From: Letharia columbiana
Lineage: Eukaryota; Ascomycota; Lecanoromycetes; Lecanorales; Parmeliaceae
Assembly (NCBI RefSeq): GCF_014066305.1
Contig: NW_023501045.1
Location: forward strand, 166,001 to 230,000
Direction of reading: 5' to 3'
Length of the DNA stretch: 64,000 bases
The notes under the pieces are model-generated. The model did no database searches. It had not been told where the DNA came from and saw nothing but the letters and a program-made list of their open reading frames with translations. The position numbers were made by a program, and so were the translations under genes. Shown here piece by piece: positions 63,595 through 64,000 of this stretch (the stretch's first letter is position 1; every line of letters starts with the position of its first letter).

Positions 63595-63945
63595 TCTTAG
63601 TCGGATTATTCTATAAATATAGAAATTTTAATCGAAATATCTTATATATATATTATTTTATAGTATAATATTATAAATATATTATATCGTAAAATATTCC
63701 GCTAAGATTTCGAACTTATATTAGAAAAATAAAATAGTATTTAACTCTATTTATATTATACTCGAGTATAATATAATATTACTTAATATAAAATATTTTA
63801 TAAAATATATTATACCTTTTCGACTAGTAAACGAAGATATTCTCTATTATATTATATCTTCTTCTTATATATATAATTCGATAGTCTTATTATTCTAGTT
63901 CTATCTTACTTATACTAATATTATATCTATATTAATTCTAATAAG
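63595..63945 (+). repeat. Dispersed repeat, copy 3
   Basis: 63595-63830 is the reverse complement of about 40593-40820; 63833-63945 matches 36958-37075. It unites the two halves seen separately elsewhere, so it may be the most complete copy. Confidence 0.5.
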
Positions 63946-64000
63946 TTACTTAATTAATACTATCTATTCTATTAACTTAGTAATTTACTTAATTAAATCG

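Larger units (their letters stand above)
59859..64000. repeat. AT-rich block with RIP signature (right)
   Basis: More than 4 kb, again nearly lacking CA/TG. It contains a diverged direct repeat at 59893-60285, dispersed-repeat copy 3 at 63595-63945, and otherwise no readable domain. It runs off the right edge of the window. Confidence 0.8.

Overview
The window looks like a chromosome segment of a filamentous ascomycete (Pezizomycotina). Evidence: short GT-AG introns (46-61 nt) with CTGAC-type branch points, fungal-only gene families (Bys1-like, DUF6604-like, F-box and SET proteins with fungal architecture), and long AT-rich blocks with the signature of repeat-induced point mutation (RIP: loss of CpA/TpG in repeats). 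I cannot place it to genus from the sequence.

Layout. 1-21.4 kb is gene-bearing, normal-composition DNA: a partial secreted protein, a GH128-type glucanase, a Bys1-like secreted protein, a 991-residue DUF6604-like protein with one intron, two small hypotheticals, an ankyrin-repeat protein, a decayed SET-domain gene, an F-box protein, a small poly-Q/H protein with one intron, and a decayed F-box/LRR gene. 21.8-26.1 kb is a nest of DNA-transposon-like elements: two copies of a roughly 2-kb element carrying a 114-bp minisatellite, a 696-bp TTA-flanked inverted-repeat element, and a mariner-like remnant inside the latter. 26.7-28.3 kb is an unassigned normal-composition island. Three stretches made almost only of A/T/G/C homopolymers (about 21.85-22.29, 26.22-26.74 and 28.27-29.06 kb) look like consensus errors, because the first aligns to a clean copy of the same element 2.2 kb away.

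29.06-53.53 kb and 59.86-64.0 kb are extremely AT-rich and almost lack CpA/TpG while keeping CpG, which fits very heavy RIP. Inside the first block I can still read a complete order of chromovirus domains on the + strand (zinc knuckle, reverse transcriptase, RNase H, integrase, chromodomain), a second integrase fragment, a RIP-killed copy of a host HSP9/HSP12-family heat-shock gene, a codon-phased 24-bp repeat array, and several repeat pairs.

53.5-59.86 kb is a Ty3/gypsy chromovirus with normal base composition, sandwiched between the two RIP blocks. Its pol is nearly intact (protease, RT, RNase H, DD35E integrase, chromodomain; one in-frame TAA), but gag is broken by stops and frameshifts, and each LTR is represented only by its internal-facing end. 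The gene-bearing half shows no operon-like or pathway clustering. I found no clearly new biological system; the most unusual items are the RIP-killed HSP12 copy, the sharply bounded un-RIPped chromovirus, and the homopolymer blocks.
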